NCBI RefSeq assembly: GCF_002979475.1
Contig: NZ_PCOY01000005.1
Span: forward strand, 1-64,000
Direction: 5' to 3'
Length of the DNA: 64,000 nucleotides
DNA from: Microbacterium sp. MYb62
GTDB lineage: Bacteria > Actinomycetota > Actinomycetes > Actinomycetales > Microbacteriaceae
How positions within the stretch are numbered: position 1 is the first letter of the stretch; each line of letters opens with the position of its first letter. Shown piece by piece: positions 8,901 to 18,377 of the stretch. The notes under the pieces were generated by a model. It searched no databases, was not told where the DNA came from, and saw nothing but the letters and a program-made list of their open reading frames with translations. A program made the translations under genes and the position numbers.

Positions 8901-9255
8901 CGGCGGCATCGTCGAGCGGTGCGTAGCCGAGGCCGTCCTGTCCGAGGACCTCGGTCGTGACTCCCTGCCTGATCTTCGCGTCGTGCGAGATGCCGCGCAG
9001 CACGGCGAGATCGCTATGCGCGTGCATGTCGATGAAGCCGGGGGCGAGGACGAGGCCCGACGCCGCGATCTCGACGGTCCCCTCCGGGAGCTCGAGGTCG
9101 GCGGCGTCGGATCCGACGCCCCGGATCGCGACGATCCTGGCGCCCTCCACCGCGACGTCGGCCGTGTACCGCTCCGCACCCGTCCCGTCGACGACCGTCG
9201 CCCCGCGGTAGATCCGCACGAGCCCGGACGCAGCCTTCTCCGCACTCAGAAGCAT
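5989..9255 (-). CDS. Fused N-acyl-D-amino-acid deacylase and GH20 beta-N-acetylhexosaminidase
   Basis: One uninterrupted 1088-residue frame from ATG 9255. Residues 1 to about 530 are a full D-aminoacylase-type amidohydrolase: APGFIDMHAHSD near 71-82, GAFGMSSGLTYTPG, HLTHATM, GGSDG, and an HPRARGTFPRYLGHYVRE block with IRPGATADLVLFDP near the end. Residues from about 560 are a GH20 hexosaminidase: a small N-terminal alpha/beta domain, then DVARHF, HLHLTDDQGWR near 710-720 and the catalytic Asp-Glu pair in IGGDEV (about D851-E852). The usual His of HxGGDE is Gly here. There is no signal peptide, so it is probably cytoplasmic. The start overlaps the upstream PLP gene by 10 bp. An internal ATG at 7620 (residue 546) might allow a separate GH20 product. 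The substrate is unknown; a muropeptide or GlcNAc conjugate carrying an N-acyl-D-amino acid is plausible. Confidence 0.88.
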   Translation of the reverse strand: MLLSAEKAASGLVRIYRGATVVDGTGAERYTADVAVEGARIVAIRGVGSDAADLELPEGTVEIAASGLVLAPGFIDMHAHSDLAVLRGISHDAKIRQGVTTEVLGQDGLGYAPLDDAAAAVIPAQIAGWNGTPDDVPWRAMDDLLTAIDAAAVANAAVLVPQGNLRMMVVGHENRPATADEVGAMADLLGQSLDAGAFGMSSGLTYTPGMYADTAELEALCRVVAERGGYWAPHTRSYGGGALDAYREALDIGRRTGCPIHLTHATMNFVPNQGRAGELLALIDEAIADGVDVTLDTYPYLPGATTLAALLPSRLAGTGDLLRAVAALDEDGREAVRVELEEVGCDGFHGEKADWTQIQISGTANPALADLVGRTVAEIAETSGRRAVDVVLDTVIEDAGATGILMHIGDEGNVRAIMRHPQHAGGSDGILIGARPHPRARGTFPRYLGHYVRELGILTLEEAVRHLAGTPARRLGLDRGDAPRGIIRPGATADLVLFDPETIAAGATFDAPFATPQGIVEVLVGGVPVLSETGMTGAAPGRALRMAPPAHRATLPRIASRIDPSAPRFAWTEATPILAASELAASAARLGGRGEDDGLPPIRLLVDETLGADAASRGRIAAEAFRVSVSAAGVEVRGASPVGVFRGATVLRQLRGSEGETSLLPAGVWEGAPAYGWRGTMLDVARHFRSVDDVRRLIDLLADHHLNVLHLHLTDDQGWRFEVPGYPRLTEVGARRESTQLGHGPLSTVEPGVHEGFYTTAELRDLVAYANARFVTLVPEVELPGHIQAGLAAYPELGNVDVGDPVVAAWERFGVNPRTLAPTDASLAFGRAAIDALCDVFDSEWIGIGGDEVPVTEWAQSAAAAERMSDLGLDTPHDVQPWFTAHFVAHVRARGRTALAWDEVLEGEVPEGVRILAWRGPVAMREALRRGIEVVACPDLEVYLDYPQSESEEEPIRVGPPLTIERAYTLRVEDGAVGGQANVWSEHLPTRDRVDFAMFPRLSAIAERLWEGGDPAPYDDFGRRLPTHLRRLAAAGVRYRPLDGPEPGQRRSGVPGKPLTIEAREKIVAGLVERLIERSNTVVADDRK

Positions 9256-10463
9256 GTCGCGACCGCTCCGATCACACGCGGGTCGACGGCGTCGGGGTCG
9301 TCGATCACGGCGACCACCCGCCACTTGTCGAAGGCCGTGCACGGGTGGGAGAGCCCCAGGCGGACGACCTCGCCCACCGCGACCGTCGCTCCCTCACCGA
9401 GGCGTAGGAAGGCGTGCTGATCGTTCAGGGCGGTGACCTCCCCCGCGACCGTCTGCGGGACCGGGAGATCGAGGTCGAAGGGCACGTCGCGTCGACCGGC
9501 ATCGAGCAGCGCGAGTCTGTCCTCCGGCTGCGAGAGCACACGCGACCACGCGTGCATCGCCGAGCGGAGCGGCGCCGTTCCGGCCACCTGACCGAACGGC
9601 GACATCCGGGAGTAGAACCCGTCGTCGTGGATCTGGAACGCGCCGGAGCGCAGCACCACGTCTGTGTCATGGCCCTGCGTCGCGAGCACGGCCGCCACAC
9701 GATCGGGGAATGCGCTGCCGCCGGCGCTGAGGACGGGCCGGAGGCCGGAGGCGTACACCAGGCGGGAGTGCAGCTCGATCAGCGTGCGGAGGTAGGAGTC
9801 GACCGCCGCGATCGAGGCGTCACCGCGATCCGGCCCGAACGGTCCCTCATATCCGGCCACGCCCGCGAGGCGCAGACCGGGGGCCGCCGCGATCGCGTGC
9901 GCGATCCGCTCCCCCTCGTCCACGGTGCGTGCACCGGTGCGCCCCTGTGCGCCGCCCAGCTCGACCAGGACGTCGAGCGGCCGTGCCGCACCGGCCATGG
10001 CCGCCGCGAGGATCGCCACTCCCTCGACCGAGTCTGCCCAGCACAGCACCCGCAGCCCCTCGTCGTCGGCGAGCATCTCTCCGAGTCGGCGCACCGCGGC
10101 GGGATCCGTGACCGCGTTGGCGATCAGCACCGTCGCGACGCCGGCGTCGACCGCGACCTCGGCCTGCCACGGAGTCGCCACCGAGATCCCCCACGCTCCG
10201 GCGTCGAGGAGCCGCTGCCACAGAGCAGGGGCCATCGTCGTCTTGCCGTGCGGCGCCAGCAGGACGCCCTGTTCCTGCGCCCAGGCGAAGACCGTTTCCT
10301 CGTTGTGTGCGAGGGCATCCTCGTGAACGGTCAGCACCGGCGTGGGGAGGTCCGAGAGGTGCAGACCGGCACCGGGGACGTCCGACAGGCGGAGGCCGGC
10401 GGCCCGCGCGGGGAAGCCCTTCGTCCAGGCGCCGAGAACGGGATCCGGAATTTGTAGAGGCAT
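9246..10463 (-). CDS. PLP-dependent D-amino-acid dehydratase/aldolase-like enzyme (alanine racemase fold)
   Basis: A 405-residue member of the D-threonine aldolase / D-serine dehydratase (DSD1-like) family. It has the fold-type III barrel with the PLP lysine in LAPHGKTTMAP (about residue 73) and a C-terminal domain carrying the zinc-binding His-Cys in LSHPCTAFDKW near 372-375. Such enzymes cleave D-threonine-type 3-hydroxy-D-amino acids or deaminate D-serine. It is the first gene of the minus-strand string and overlaps the deacylase-GH20 start by 10 bp. ridA is divergent, which fits a dehydratase that releases 2-aminoacrylate. ATG 10463 is six bases from a TAGCCT box, so the start is probably leaderless. 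Confidence 0.85.
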   Translation of the reverse strand: MPLQIPDPVLGAWTKGFPARAAGLRLSDVPGAGLHLSDLPTPVLTVHEDALAHNEETVFAWAQEQGVLLAPHGKTTMAPALWQRLLDAGAWGISVATPWQAEVAVDAGVATVLIANAVTDPAAVRRLGEMLADDEGLRVLCWADSVEGVAILAAAMAGAARPLDVLVELGGAQGRTGARTVDEGERIAHAIAAAPGLRLAGVAGYEGPFGPDRGDASIAAVDSYLRTLIELHSRLVYASGLRPVLSAGGSAFPDRVAAVLATQGHDTDVVLRSGAFQIHDDGFYSRMSPFGQVAGTAPLRSAMHAWSRVLSQPEDRLALLDAGRRDVPFDLDLPVPQTVAGEVTALNDQHAFLRLGEGATVAVGEVVRLGLSHPCTAFDKWRVVAVIDDPDAVDPRVIGAVATCF

Positions 10464-10471
10464 CTAACAAG
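10448..10471 (-). promoter_or_regulatory. Second ROK-type operator, overlapping the PLP-enzyme start
   Basis: Read on the minus strand, TTGTTAGATGCC followed by TCTACAAA aligns with the operator at 5911-5935 at 14 of 24 positions, including TTGTTAG and TACnAA. It covers the likely transcription start of the five-gene string and lies just upstream of the ridA -10 box, so one repressor could control both directions. Confidence 0.5.
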
Positions 10472-10482
10472 GCTACTAGGCT
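10470..10482. promoter_or_regulatory. Back-to-back leaderless promoters for the PLP-enzyme gene and ridA
   Basis: On the minus strand TAGCCT (10475-10470) lies six bases from ATG 10463. On the plus strand TAGGCT (10477-10482) lies six bases from ATG 10489. The gap between the two divergent genes is only 25 bp, so both mRNAs probably start at or near their start codon. Confidence 0.55.
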
Positions 10483-10488
10483 GGCGGC

Positions 10489-10893
10489 ATGACCGCGAAG
10501 ATCCGAGTTTCCACCGACGCCGCACCCGCCCCCGCTCACACCTTCTCCCAGGGAATCCGCAAGGGACCCTTCGTGCAGGTCTCCGGACAGGGGCCCGTCG
10601 ACCCCCAGACGAACGAGTACCTCTTCCCCGGCGACGTCGCCGCGCAGACCACCCGCACGCTCGAGAACGTCAAGGCGATCGTGGAAGCCTCCGGCGCGAC
10701 GTTCGATGACGTCGTGATGCTGCGCGTCTACCTGACCAAGCGCGAGGACTTCCCGATCATGAACGACGCGTACGGCGCCTTCGTCACGGCCCACACCACG
10801 AGCGGCGTGCTCCCCTCGCGGACCACCGTCTTCACCGGCCTGCCCCGCGAGGAGATGCTGGTCGAGATCGACGGAATCGCCATCATCGACTGA
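10489..10893 (+). CDS. ridA: RidA-family enamine/imine deaminase
   Basis: A 134-residue YjgF/YER057c/UK114 (RidA) protein. The family hydrolyses reactive enamines and imines, such as 2-aminoacrylate released by PLP-dependent serine/threonine dehydratases, and so protects other PLP enzymes. Visible features are the N-terminal GPFVQVSGQGPVDP, the central QTTRTLENVKAIVEASG helix, VYLTKREDF and the C-terminal PSRTTVFTGLP with the conserved arginine. Divergent placement beside a D-serine-dehydratase-like gene, under a shared 25-bp promoter, supports a functional pairing. The start is probably leaderless. Confidence 0.92.
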   Translation: MTAKIRVSTDAAPAPAHTFSQGIRKGPFVQVSGQGPVDPQTNEYLFPGDVAAQTTRTLENVKAIVEASGATFDDVVMLRVYLTKREDFPIMNDAYGAFVTAHTTSGVLPSRTTVFTGLPREEMLVEIDGIAIID

Positions 10894-11001
10894 GTCGCGG
10901 CCTGCGGGGAGGGACGATAGCACGGACCGTTGCCTCCCCGTTACCTGCCATCCCGTACCATTGAACGTCAGGACACGTTTGAGAGCCGGGGGGTGAAGTT
11001 C

Positions 11002-12456
11002 GTGACCGATCTGATTTCTGCGCCGGGCGCAGCAGCCGAAGCGCACGGTGACGACTCCACAGAGGTCGTTCCGCCGATCACCGGCGAGCAGCCTCTCGCT
11101 TGGGCGCCCGCCGAACCCGCTCCCAGGAAACGTCGTCTCGGCCTGTGGATCGGCCTCGGCGTCGGCGTCGTCGCCCTGGGTGCCGGTGCCGCCTCGATGG
11201 TCCTCATCGCCCCCGGCACCACCGTCGCCGGGATCCCGGTCGGATGGATGACGCCGGGTGCGGCCGCCGAAGCGGTCAACGCGCATCTCGCCGAGACCGA
11301 GATCACGCTCACCGGAGCGGGAGACGGCACCGTGCTCACGGGTGCCGACCTCGGCGCGACCGTCGATGCCACCGCGCTCGCGGACACCGCCTTCGCCGAG
11401 CACCCGCTCTGGAACCTCGGCGCGTGGATGGGAGATCCCGTTCCCGCCGAGATCGCGCTCGACGCGGAGAAGGCGTCGGCCGCACTGCGCGGTGCGGTGC
11501 CGACGAGCTTCGAAGACCCCGTGGACGCGGGTGTCGTCTTCGATGCCGCGAGCGGAACCTACGTCATCACCGCGTCCGAGACCGGCACAGGAATCGATGT
11601 CGCCGATCTCACCGCCGCCTTCACCGCTGCGGTCGGCGAGGGGAGCAAGACCCTCGAGTACCCCGGCGGTCCGGCCGAGGCTCTTCCCGCGGTGTCGGAC
11701 GACGACGCCACGGCCACCGCCACCTCGCTCAACACCATGCTCTCGAACATCGGCTTCTACGTCGGCGGGGAGCGGACGGTGCCGATCGATGCCGCGGTCG
11801 CCGCGACATGGCTGACCGTCGTCGACGACGATGGCCAGCTGCGCATCGAGGCCGACCCGCAGGCGATCCAGGCCACCGTCGACACCCTTCCTGCGCTGGT
11901 CGACCGCGCGCCGGTCAACGCGACCAACATCGTCGACTCCGCCGGTACGGTGCTGCGCGCCGAGCAGGAGGGCGCCACCGGCCGAGCGGTCGGCGACACC
12001 TCGGGCATCGCCGAGCAGTTCTCTCAGCAGCTCGGCGCCGGCGACGGCGTCTTCGAGCTCACGGTCGCCGAGACGCCCTTCGAGACGGTGAACCTGTTCC
12101 GCCGTATCGAGATCGATCTGGGTTCGCAGCGGGCCTACCTCTTCGAGAACAACGCCGTCGTGAACTCGTGGGCGGTCTCCACCGGTCTGCCCGGCACCTT
12201 GACGCCCACGGGCAGCTTCAAGGTGTTCGCCCACACTCGCATCCAGGACATGGGCTGCTACGAGGGCGCCCCGTACTGCACAGAGGATGTGCCCTGGATC
12301 ACCTGGTTCGCCCCGAACATCGGGTTCCACGGCACCTACTGGCACAACAACTTCGGCCAGCGGATGAGTCACGGGTGCGTGAACCTGCCGATCGATCTCG
12401 CCAAGTACGTCTACGACTGGTCGCCCGTCGGCCTCGAGATCTCGGTCTACAACTGA
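11002..12456 (+). CDS. Membrane-anchored L,D-transpeptidase (YkuD) with peptidoglycan-binding repeats
   Basis: I place the start at GTG 11002, eight bases after a GGGGGG stretch, giving 484 residues; the frame is open further upstream without a better ribosome site. A cytoplasmic head of about 45 residues ends in RKRR and is followed by a membrane helix (about 46-70). An extracellular part has two PG-binding-4-like segments, then a YkuD domain from about residue 370. The catalytic site HGTYWHNN followed by MSHGCVNLP carries the expected His, Ser-His-Gly-Cys and Asn. It makes 3-3 peptide cross-links in peptidoglycan outside the membrane. The pair of cysteines in GCYEGAPYC may form a disulfide. 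Confidence 0.9.
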   Translation: MTDLISAPGAAAEAHGDDSTEVVPPITGEQPLAWAPAEPAPRKRRLGLWIGLGVGVVALGAGAASMVLIAPGTTVAGIPVGWMTPGAAAEAVNAHLAETEITLTGAGDGTVLTGADLGATVDATALADTAFAEHPLWNLGAWMGDPVPAEIALDAEKASAALRGAVPTSFEDPVDAGVVFDAASGTYVITASETGTGIDVADLTAAFTAAVGEGSKTLEYPGGPAEALPAVSDDDATATATSLNTMLSNIGFYVGGERTVPIDAAVAATWLTVVDDDGQLRIEADPQAIQATVDTLPALVDRAPVNATNIVDSAGTVLRAEQEGATGRAVGDTSGIAEQFSQQLGAGDGVFELTVAETPFETVNLFRRIEIDLGSQRAYLFENNAVVNSWAVSTGLPGTLTPTGSFKVFAHTRIQDMGCYEGAPYCTEDVPWITWFAPNIGFHGTYWHNNFGQRMSHGCVNLPIDLAKYVYDWSPVGLEISVYN

Positions 12457-12616
12457 CGTCGCCCCGTCCCCCGCTCATCGAGGCGGCCGGCGATGTTCGA
12501 CGACGACCGAAACGGAGATCGGATGTGTCCGCTCCGGCGTGTTGCCGTGCGACGCGCCGCGAACAGTCTGCTTCGTCTCCGTTTCCGCGCGCCAGGCATT
12601 CGCCGGCGGGTACGAA

Positions 12617-12650
12617 GAAGGGGGCGGATGCCATGGCATCCGCCCCCTTC
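12617..12650. terminator. Perfect 34-bp palindrome between L,D-transpeptidase gene and icd
   Basis: Sixteen-base arms starting GAAGGGGGCGG are exactly complementary around a central ATGG/CCAT. The site lies between two convergent genes and should terminate both. The 160 bp before it (12457-12616) holds no gene that I can support. Confidence 0.75.
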
Positions 12651-12657
12651 CGTCGGT

Positions 12658-14877
<2,220 letters not shown>

Positions 14878-14907
14878 CGGGAGGTACTCCGTTCGCGGGG
14901 AAATTTG

Positions 14908-14924
14908 TCTCGATACCAAGATAC
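14908..14924 (-). promoter_or_regulatory. Candidate operator upstream of icd
   Basis: TCTCGATACCAAGA is an imperfect palindrome 31 bases upstream of the icd start. It differs from the site upstream of sucC (48484-48497) only by transitions, and the offset from the start codon is similar. The regulator is not known. Confidence 0.45.
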
Positions 14925-15039
14925 CTGAGCGGCTCCGACCCTGCGGCCCCCGCCCGGGCGCGAACGCCCCTCCGTCGTCGACGAGGAACGCCCCGGGTGA
15001 AATGTTCGTCCGAAACGTGTACCTCCCCGCGGGAGGGGT

Positions 15040-15045
15040 TAGCCT
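15040..15045 (+). promoter_or_regulatory. Putative -10 box of the GNAT gene at 15052
   Basis: TAGCCT is separated by six bases from ATG 15052, which suggests a leaderless transcript. The intervening GGGAG is too close to the ATG to act as a normal ribosome site. Confidence 0.5.
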
Positions 15046-15051
15046 GGGAGC

Positions 15052-15510
15052 ATGTCCGAACTGCGCATGGTCGAACTCTCCGCTGCGACGATCGTCGCCG
15101 TGAACAACCTGTCGCTCAAGCCCGGGCAGGAGCAGTTCCTCGCTCCCGTCTCCTACGGGATCGCGGCCACCGTCATCAACCCGCAGACGTCCTGGCAGCG
15201 GGTGATCCTCGACCGCAACGAGGTCGTCGGCTTCGTCAGCGCGAACTTCGACTCCGAGGCCCCGGAGGAGCACTTCCGCTCCGTGCTCTGGCGCATCAAC
15301 GTCGACGCGGACGACCAGGGTCGCGGAGTGGGTCGCTACGCCGTCGAGGCTCTCGTCGAAGAGGCGCGCTCGCGCGGGGTCGACCATGTCGACGTGATCT
15401 ACGAGGCCGGTGAGGGCGGGCCGGAGACGTTCTTCCACCGGGTCGGATTCACGCCCGTGGGCGAGACGGAGTACGGCGAGGTCATCGCCGAGATCCGCAT
15501 CACGACGTAG
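15052..15510 (+). CDS. GNAT-family N-acetyltransferase
   Basis: A 152-residue single GNAT domain. The acetyl-CoA pyrophosphate loop [12 protein letters not shown] is visible near residues 85-96, preceded by the strand LWRINVDA, and the C-terminal [12 protein letters not shown] motif is typical. The layout resembles polyamine or small-molecule acetyltransferases, but the acceptor cannot be assigned. It is divergent from icd with about 175 bp between them and converges with a hypothetical gene across a hairpin. Confidence 0.88.
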   Translation: MSELRMVELSAATIVAVNNLSLKPGQEQFLAPVSYGIAATVINPQTSWQRVILDRNEVVGFVSANFDSEAPEEHFRSVLWRINVDADDQGRGVGRYAVEALVEEARSRGVDHVDVIYEAGEGGPETFFHRVGFTPVGETEYGEVIAEIRITT

Positions 15511-15521
15511 ACCGGCGGCGG

Positions 15522-15550
15522 GGTCTCGAATCCCCTCCCCCATCGAGACC
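15522..15550. terminator. Hairpin between convergent genes
   Basis: Perfect 8-bp stem GGTCTCGA/TCGAGACC with a 13-base loop lies 12 bases after the GNAT stop, and would also serve the minus-strand gene that ends at 15608. Confidence 0.6.
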
Positions 15551-15607
15551 TCGTCGCCCTCATCACGCTCGACGGGGAGCGCTCCCATCCCGGGCGGTCC
15601 GAAGCCG

Positions 15608-16441
15608 CTACGCGCCGTCGCGCGGCGGATTGCCGCCGTGAGGCGGAGTACCGTCACGCCCGCGCGTGGTCCATCGGGAGATGACGGATGCCGCGGCACC
15701 GGCCGCACGTTCGATGGCCTCGGCGGACCGCGTGATCGCGTCCTGGGCCGACTCCTGCCATGACGGCGACGGCGGCACCTCGCCCGCCTTCACCCTCGCA
15801 CCGTGCTCTGCCACGTCGAACGCCGTCGCCAACGCCGCCACCGCGTCGCGATAGGCGCCGAACTCGGTCGGGGTCGGCCGCTCGCCCAGGCCCCGCCGGA
15901 GTTCGCTCGCGCGCTCCGAGGCGTGCAGGTAGGCGACCGTCGCCGGCTGTCTCACGTCGGTCATCTCGGGGTAGGCGATCTGCCGAGCAGGATCGGTCTC
16001 GTACTGCATCCACTTCGCGATCACGGCGTCGTGCTCGGCGCGCAGCCGGTCCAGCGGACGGGGAGCGGATGCGGCGGGGATGGCGACCCGAGCCGCCTGG
16101 AGGCGCGCCTGCTTGGCCTTCACGTCGGCCACGCCCGCCCTGACGTCGCGCTCGGCCTCGCGCAGCATCCTCCGGGCGCTCGCCACCTGCTCGGTGGACG
16201 CCCGCCCTGCTGCTCGTTCCGCGGCGACCCGCGCGTGCTCGGCACGTGCGATCTTGAGTGCCGCGCGGCGCTCGATGGCCGCGGACTGCGCGAGCCGCAG
16301 GTCGTTCCTCGCCGCGTCGTACGCGAGTCGACGGCCGCTCACCGTGCTCCGCCTGCGCAGTCCGATGGCACCGGCCGTTCCTGCCGCGGCCGCGGCAGGC
16401 GCGATCCACCACCACTCCGTGACGAGCAGCACCGGGTCCAT
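15608..16441 (-). CDS. Hypothetical membrane-anchored coiled-coil protein
   Basis: I do not recognise this 277-residue protein. The N-terminus has one hydrophobic segment (about residues 8-28, [19 protein letters not shown]) followed by arginines, so it is probably anchored with its body in the cytoplasm. Residues about 40-120 are a long, highly charged Ala/Arg/Glu-rich region with heptad character, predicted coiled coil. The tail is helical and ends in a Gly/Pro-rich stretch. No catalytic motif is visible. It stands alone between a GNAT gene and the ABC exporter operon. Confidence 0.65.
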   Translation of the reverse strand: MDPVLLVTEWWWIAPAAAAAGTAGAIGLRRRSTVSGRRLAYDAARNDLRLAQSAAIERRAALKIARAEHARVAAERAAGRASTEQVASARRMLREAERDVRAGVADVKAKQARLQAARVAIPAASAPRPLDRLRAEHDAVIAKWMQYETDPARQIAYPEMTDVRQPATVAYLHASERASELRRGLGERPTPTEFGAYRDAVAALATAFDVAEHGARVKAGEVPPSPSWQESAQDAITRSAEAIERAAGAAASVISRWTTRGRDGTPPHGGNPPRDGA

Positions 16442-16506
16442 GCTCCGATGCTACCCACGCATGCGGACCGTCGGTGCACCCGTGCCCGCCTTCCCCGCCC
16501 GGCGCT

Positions 16507-16547
16507 CCTCTCTGCGACCGCGGGTCGGACCCGGGGTCGCAGAGAGG
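16507..16547 (-). terminator. Terminator of the ABC exporter operon
   Basis: A perfect 13-bp stem CCTCTCTGCGACC/GGTCGCAGAGAGG with a 15-base GC-rich loop lies 16 bases downstream of the second exporter gene. Confidence 0.7.
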
Positions 16548-16562
16548 CAGCCGTCCGCATCA

Positions 16563-18377
16563 TCAGACCAGTGTCTCCTGCCAGGCCGCGTGCAGCTGGG
16601 CGAACTTGCCGGTGCCGCCGATGAGCGCGGCAGGAGTGTCGTCCTCGATGATCCGCCCGTGCTCCATCACCAGCACCCGGTCGGCGATCGCGACCGTCGA
16701 CAGGCGGTGCGCGATGATGATCGCGGTGCGGTCCTTGAGCAGCGTCTGCAGGGCGTCCTGGATCAGCCGCTCGGACGGGATGTCCAGTGATGCCGTGGCC
16801 TCATCGAGGATCAGCACCGCGGGGTCGGCGAGGAACGCCCTGGCGAACGAGATGAGCTGGCGCTGGCCCGCCGAGACCCGTCCGCCACGCTTGTTCACGT
16901 CGGTGCCGTAGCCGTCGGGCAGCGACGAGATGAACCCGTCGGCGCCCACGGCGCGCGCTGCCACCTTGATCTCGTCGAGCGTCGCATCCGGCTTGCCGAG
17001 CGCGATGTTGTCGGCGACGGTCCCGCTGAACAGGTAGGCCTCCTGCGTGACCATGACGATCGCGCGGCGGAGGTCCTTCGGATGCAGCGAGCGCAGGTCG
17101 ACGCCGTCCAGCGTCACGCGCCCCTCCGAGGGGTCGTAGAAGCGCGAGATGAGCTTGGCCAGCGTGGACTTGCCCGCGCCGGTCGTACCCACCAGAGCGA
17201 TCGTCTGCCCCGCGGGGATGTCGAGCGAGAAGTTCGGGAGGATGGTCTTCTCGCCGTTGTAGCCGAAGGTCACCTCGTCGAACTCGACGTGGCCGCGGGA
17301 TTCCCACAGGTCGACCGGCTTCTCGGGGTCCGGAACCGTCGGCACCTCTTCGAGCACGCCCGACACCTTCTCCAGCGCGGCGGTGGCCGACTGGTAGGAG
17401 TTCAGGAACATCGCGATCTCCTGCATCGGAGCGAAGAAGTTGCGCACGTACAGCACGGCCGACAGCAGCACACCCACGGTGAGCGCCCCCTCGGAGACGC
17501 GGATGCCGCCCCACAGCACGACGATGCCGAGCACCAGCGCCGCGACGCCCATGAGGCCGGGCTCGAACGTGCCGAACAGCAGCATCGAGCGACGGTTGAC
17601 GTCGCGGTACTCGCCCGCGATCTCCTGGAACGCCTTGTCGTTGCGCGGCTCCTTGCGGAACGCCTTCACGGCGCGGATGCCGGTCATCGTCTCGACGAAC
17701 TGCACGATCACCTTCGCGCTGATCACTCGCGACTCGCGGTAGACGAGCTGCGACCGGGAGTAGAACCACTTCATCAGGAAGAACAGCGGCACCCCGCCGA
17801 TCGCGAGGATGAGGCCGGACTGCCAGTCCCAGACGCACAGCGCGATGAACGTGAAGAGTCCGAAGAGCACTCCGGAGACGAGCTCGTTCAGACCGCCGTC
17901 GAGGAGCTCCTTGATCGAGTCGAGGTCGCTCGTCTGCCGGGAGATGATGCGACCGGACGTATACGACTCGTGGAACTCCAGGCTCAGGCGCTGGGTGTGC
18001 AGGAAGATGCGCTTGCGCAGGTCGAGCAGCACCGCCTGCGTGAGCTTGGCCGCGATGATGACGTACCAGGCGATCAGGACGGCGGCGAGCGCACCGGCGA
18101 GCAGGTAGATGCCGCCGATCATGAACGTCGGCATCCAGTCGGCGCGCTTCACCGCCTCGGGCAGCGCGCGGTCGAGTCCGATGCTGATCAGGATCGGTCC
18201 TGCCACCTGCAGCGCCGTCGACACGATCAGCACCGCGGCGGCCAGCACGATCTGCGGCTTCAGCGGGCGGACCAGGGATCCGAGCAGCCGGAGGGACCGT
18301 CGACGGATCTGCCGGCTCTCCTCGCGGGTGTACTCGGAACGATCCTCGTCCTGGGTTCCGGTGATGGCGGAGCTCAT
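16563..18377 (-). CDS. ABC exporter half-transporter, catalytic subunit (heterodimeric)
   Basis: A 604-residue type IV ABC half-transporter: six membrane helices in about residues 40-335, then one nucleotide-binding domain. Walker A is [11 protein letters not shown] near 400, the signature is RVSAGQRQL, and Walker B is [12 protein letters not shown] with the catalytic glutamate. It overlaps the preceding half-transporter gene by 4 bp. The two should form a heterodimer in which this subunit supplies the catalytically complete site. Family members export drugs, lipids or peptides; the substrate is unknown. A 13-bp-stem terminator follows. Confidence 0.92.
   Translation of the reverse strand: MSSAITGTQDEDRSEYTREESRQIRRRSLRLLGSLVRPLKPQIVLAAAVLIVSTALQVAGPILISIGLDRALPEAVKRADWMPTFMIGGIYLLAGALAAVLIAWYVIIAAKLTQAVLLDLRKRIFLHTQRLSLEFHESYTSGRIISRQTSDLDSIKELLDGGLNELVSGVLFGLFTFIALCVWDWQSGLILAIGGVPLFFLMKWFYSRSQLVYRESRVISAKVIVQFVETMTGIRAVKAFRKEPRNDKAFQEIAGEYRDVNRRSMLLFGTFEPGLMGVAALVLGIVVLWGGIRVSEGALTVGVLLSAVLYVRNFFAPMQEIAMFLNSYQSATAALEKVSGVLEEVPTVPDPEKPVDLWESRGHVEFDEVTFGYNGEKTILPNFSLDIPAGQTIALVGTTGAGKSTLAKLISRFYDPSEGRVTLDGVDLRSLHPKDLRRAIVMVTQEAYLFSGTVADNIALGKPDATLDEIKVAARAVGADGFISSLPDGYGTDVNKRGGRVSAGQRQLISFARAFLADPAVLILDEATASLDIPSERLIQDALQTLLKDRTAIIIAHRLSTVAIADRVLVMEHGRIIEDDTPAALIGGTGKFAQLHAAWQETLV

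Noticed and set aside
5908..9420. Open plus-strand frame of about 1170 codons opposite the deacylase-GH20 gene
   Set aside because: It is an antisense shadow caused by high GC; its translation is Arg/Gly/Asp-rich with no family motifs, while the minus strand shows two complete enzyme domains.
12617..12650. 34-bp perfect palindrome as an attachment site or origin element
   Set aside because: It lies between two convergent genes with no integrase or replication gene nearby; a bidirectional terminator explains it.
14878..15708. Upstream extension of icd to about 1016 residues
   Set aside because: The extra residues are antisense to the GNAT gene and cross the intergenic operator; known monomeric IDHs are about 740 residues, which matches GTG 14877.
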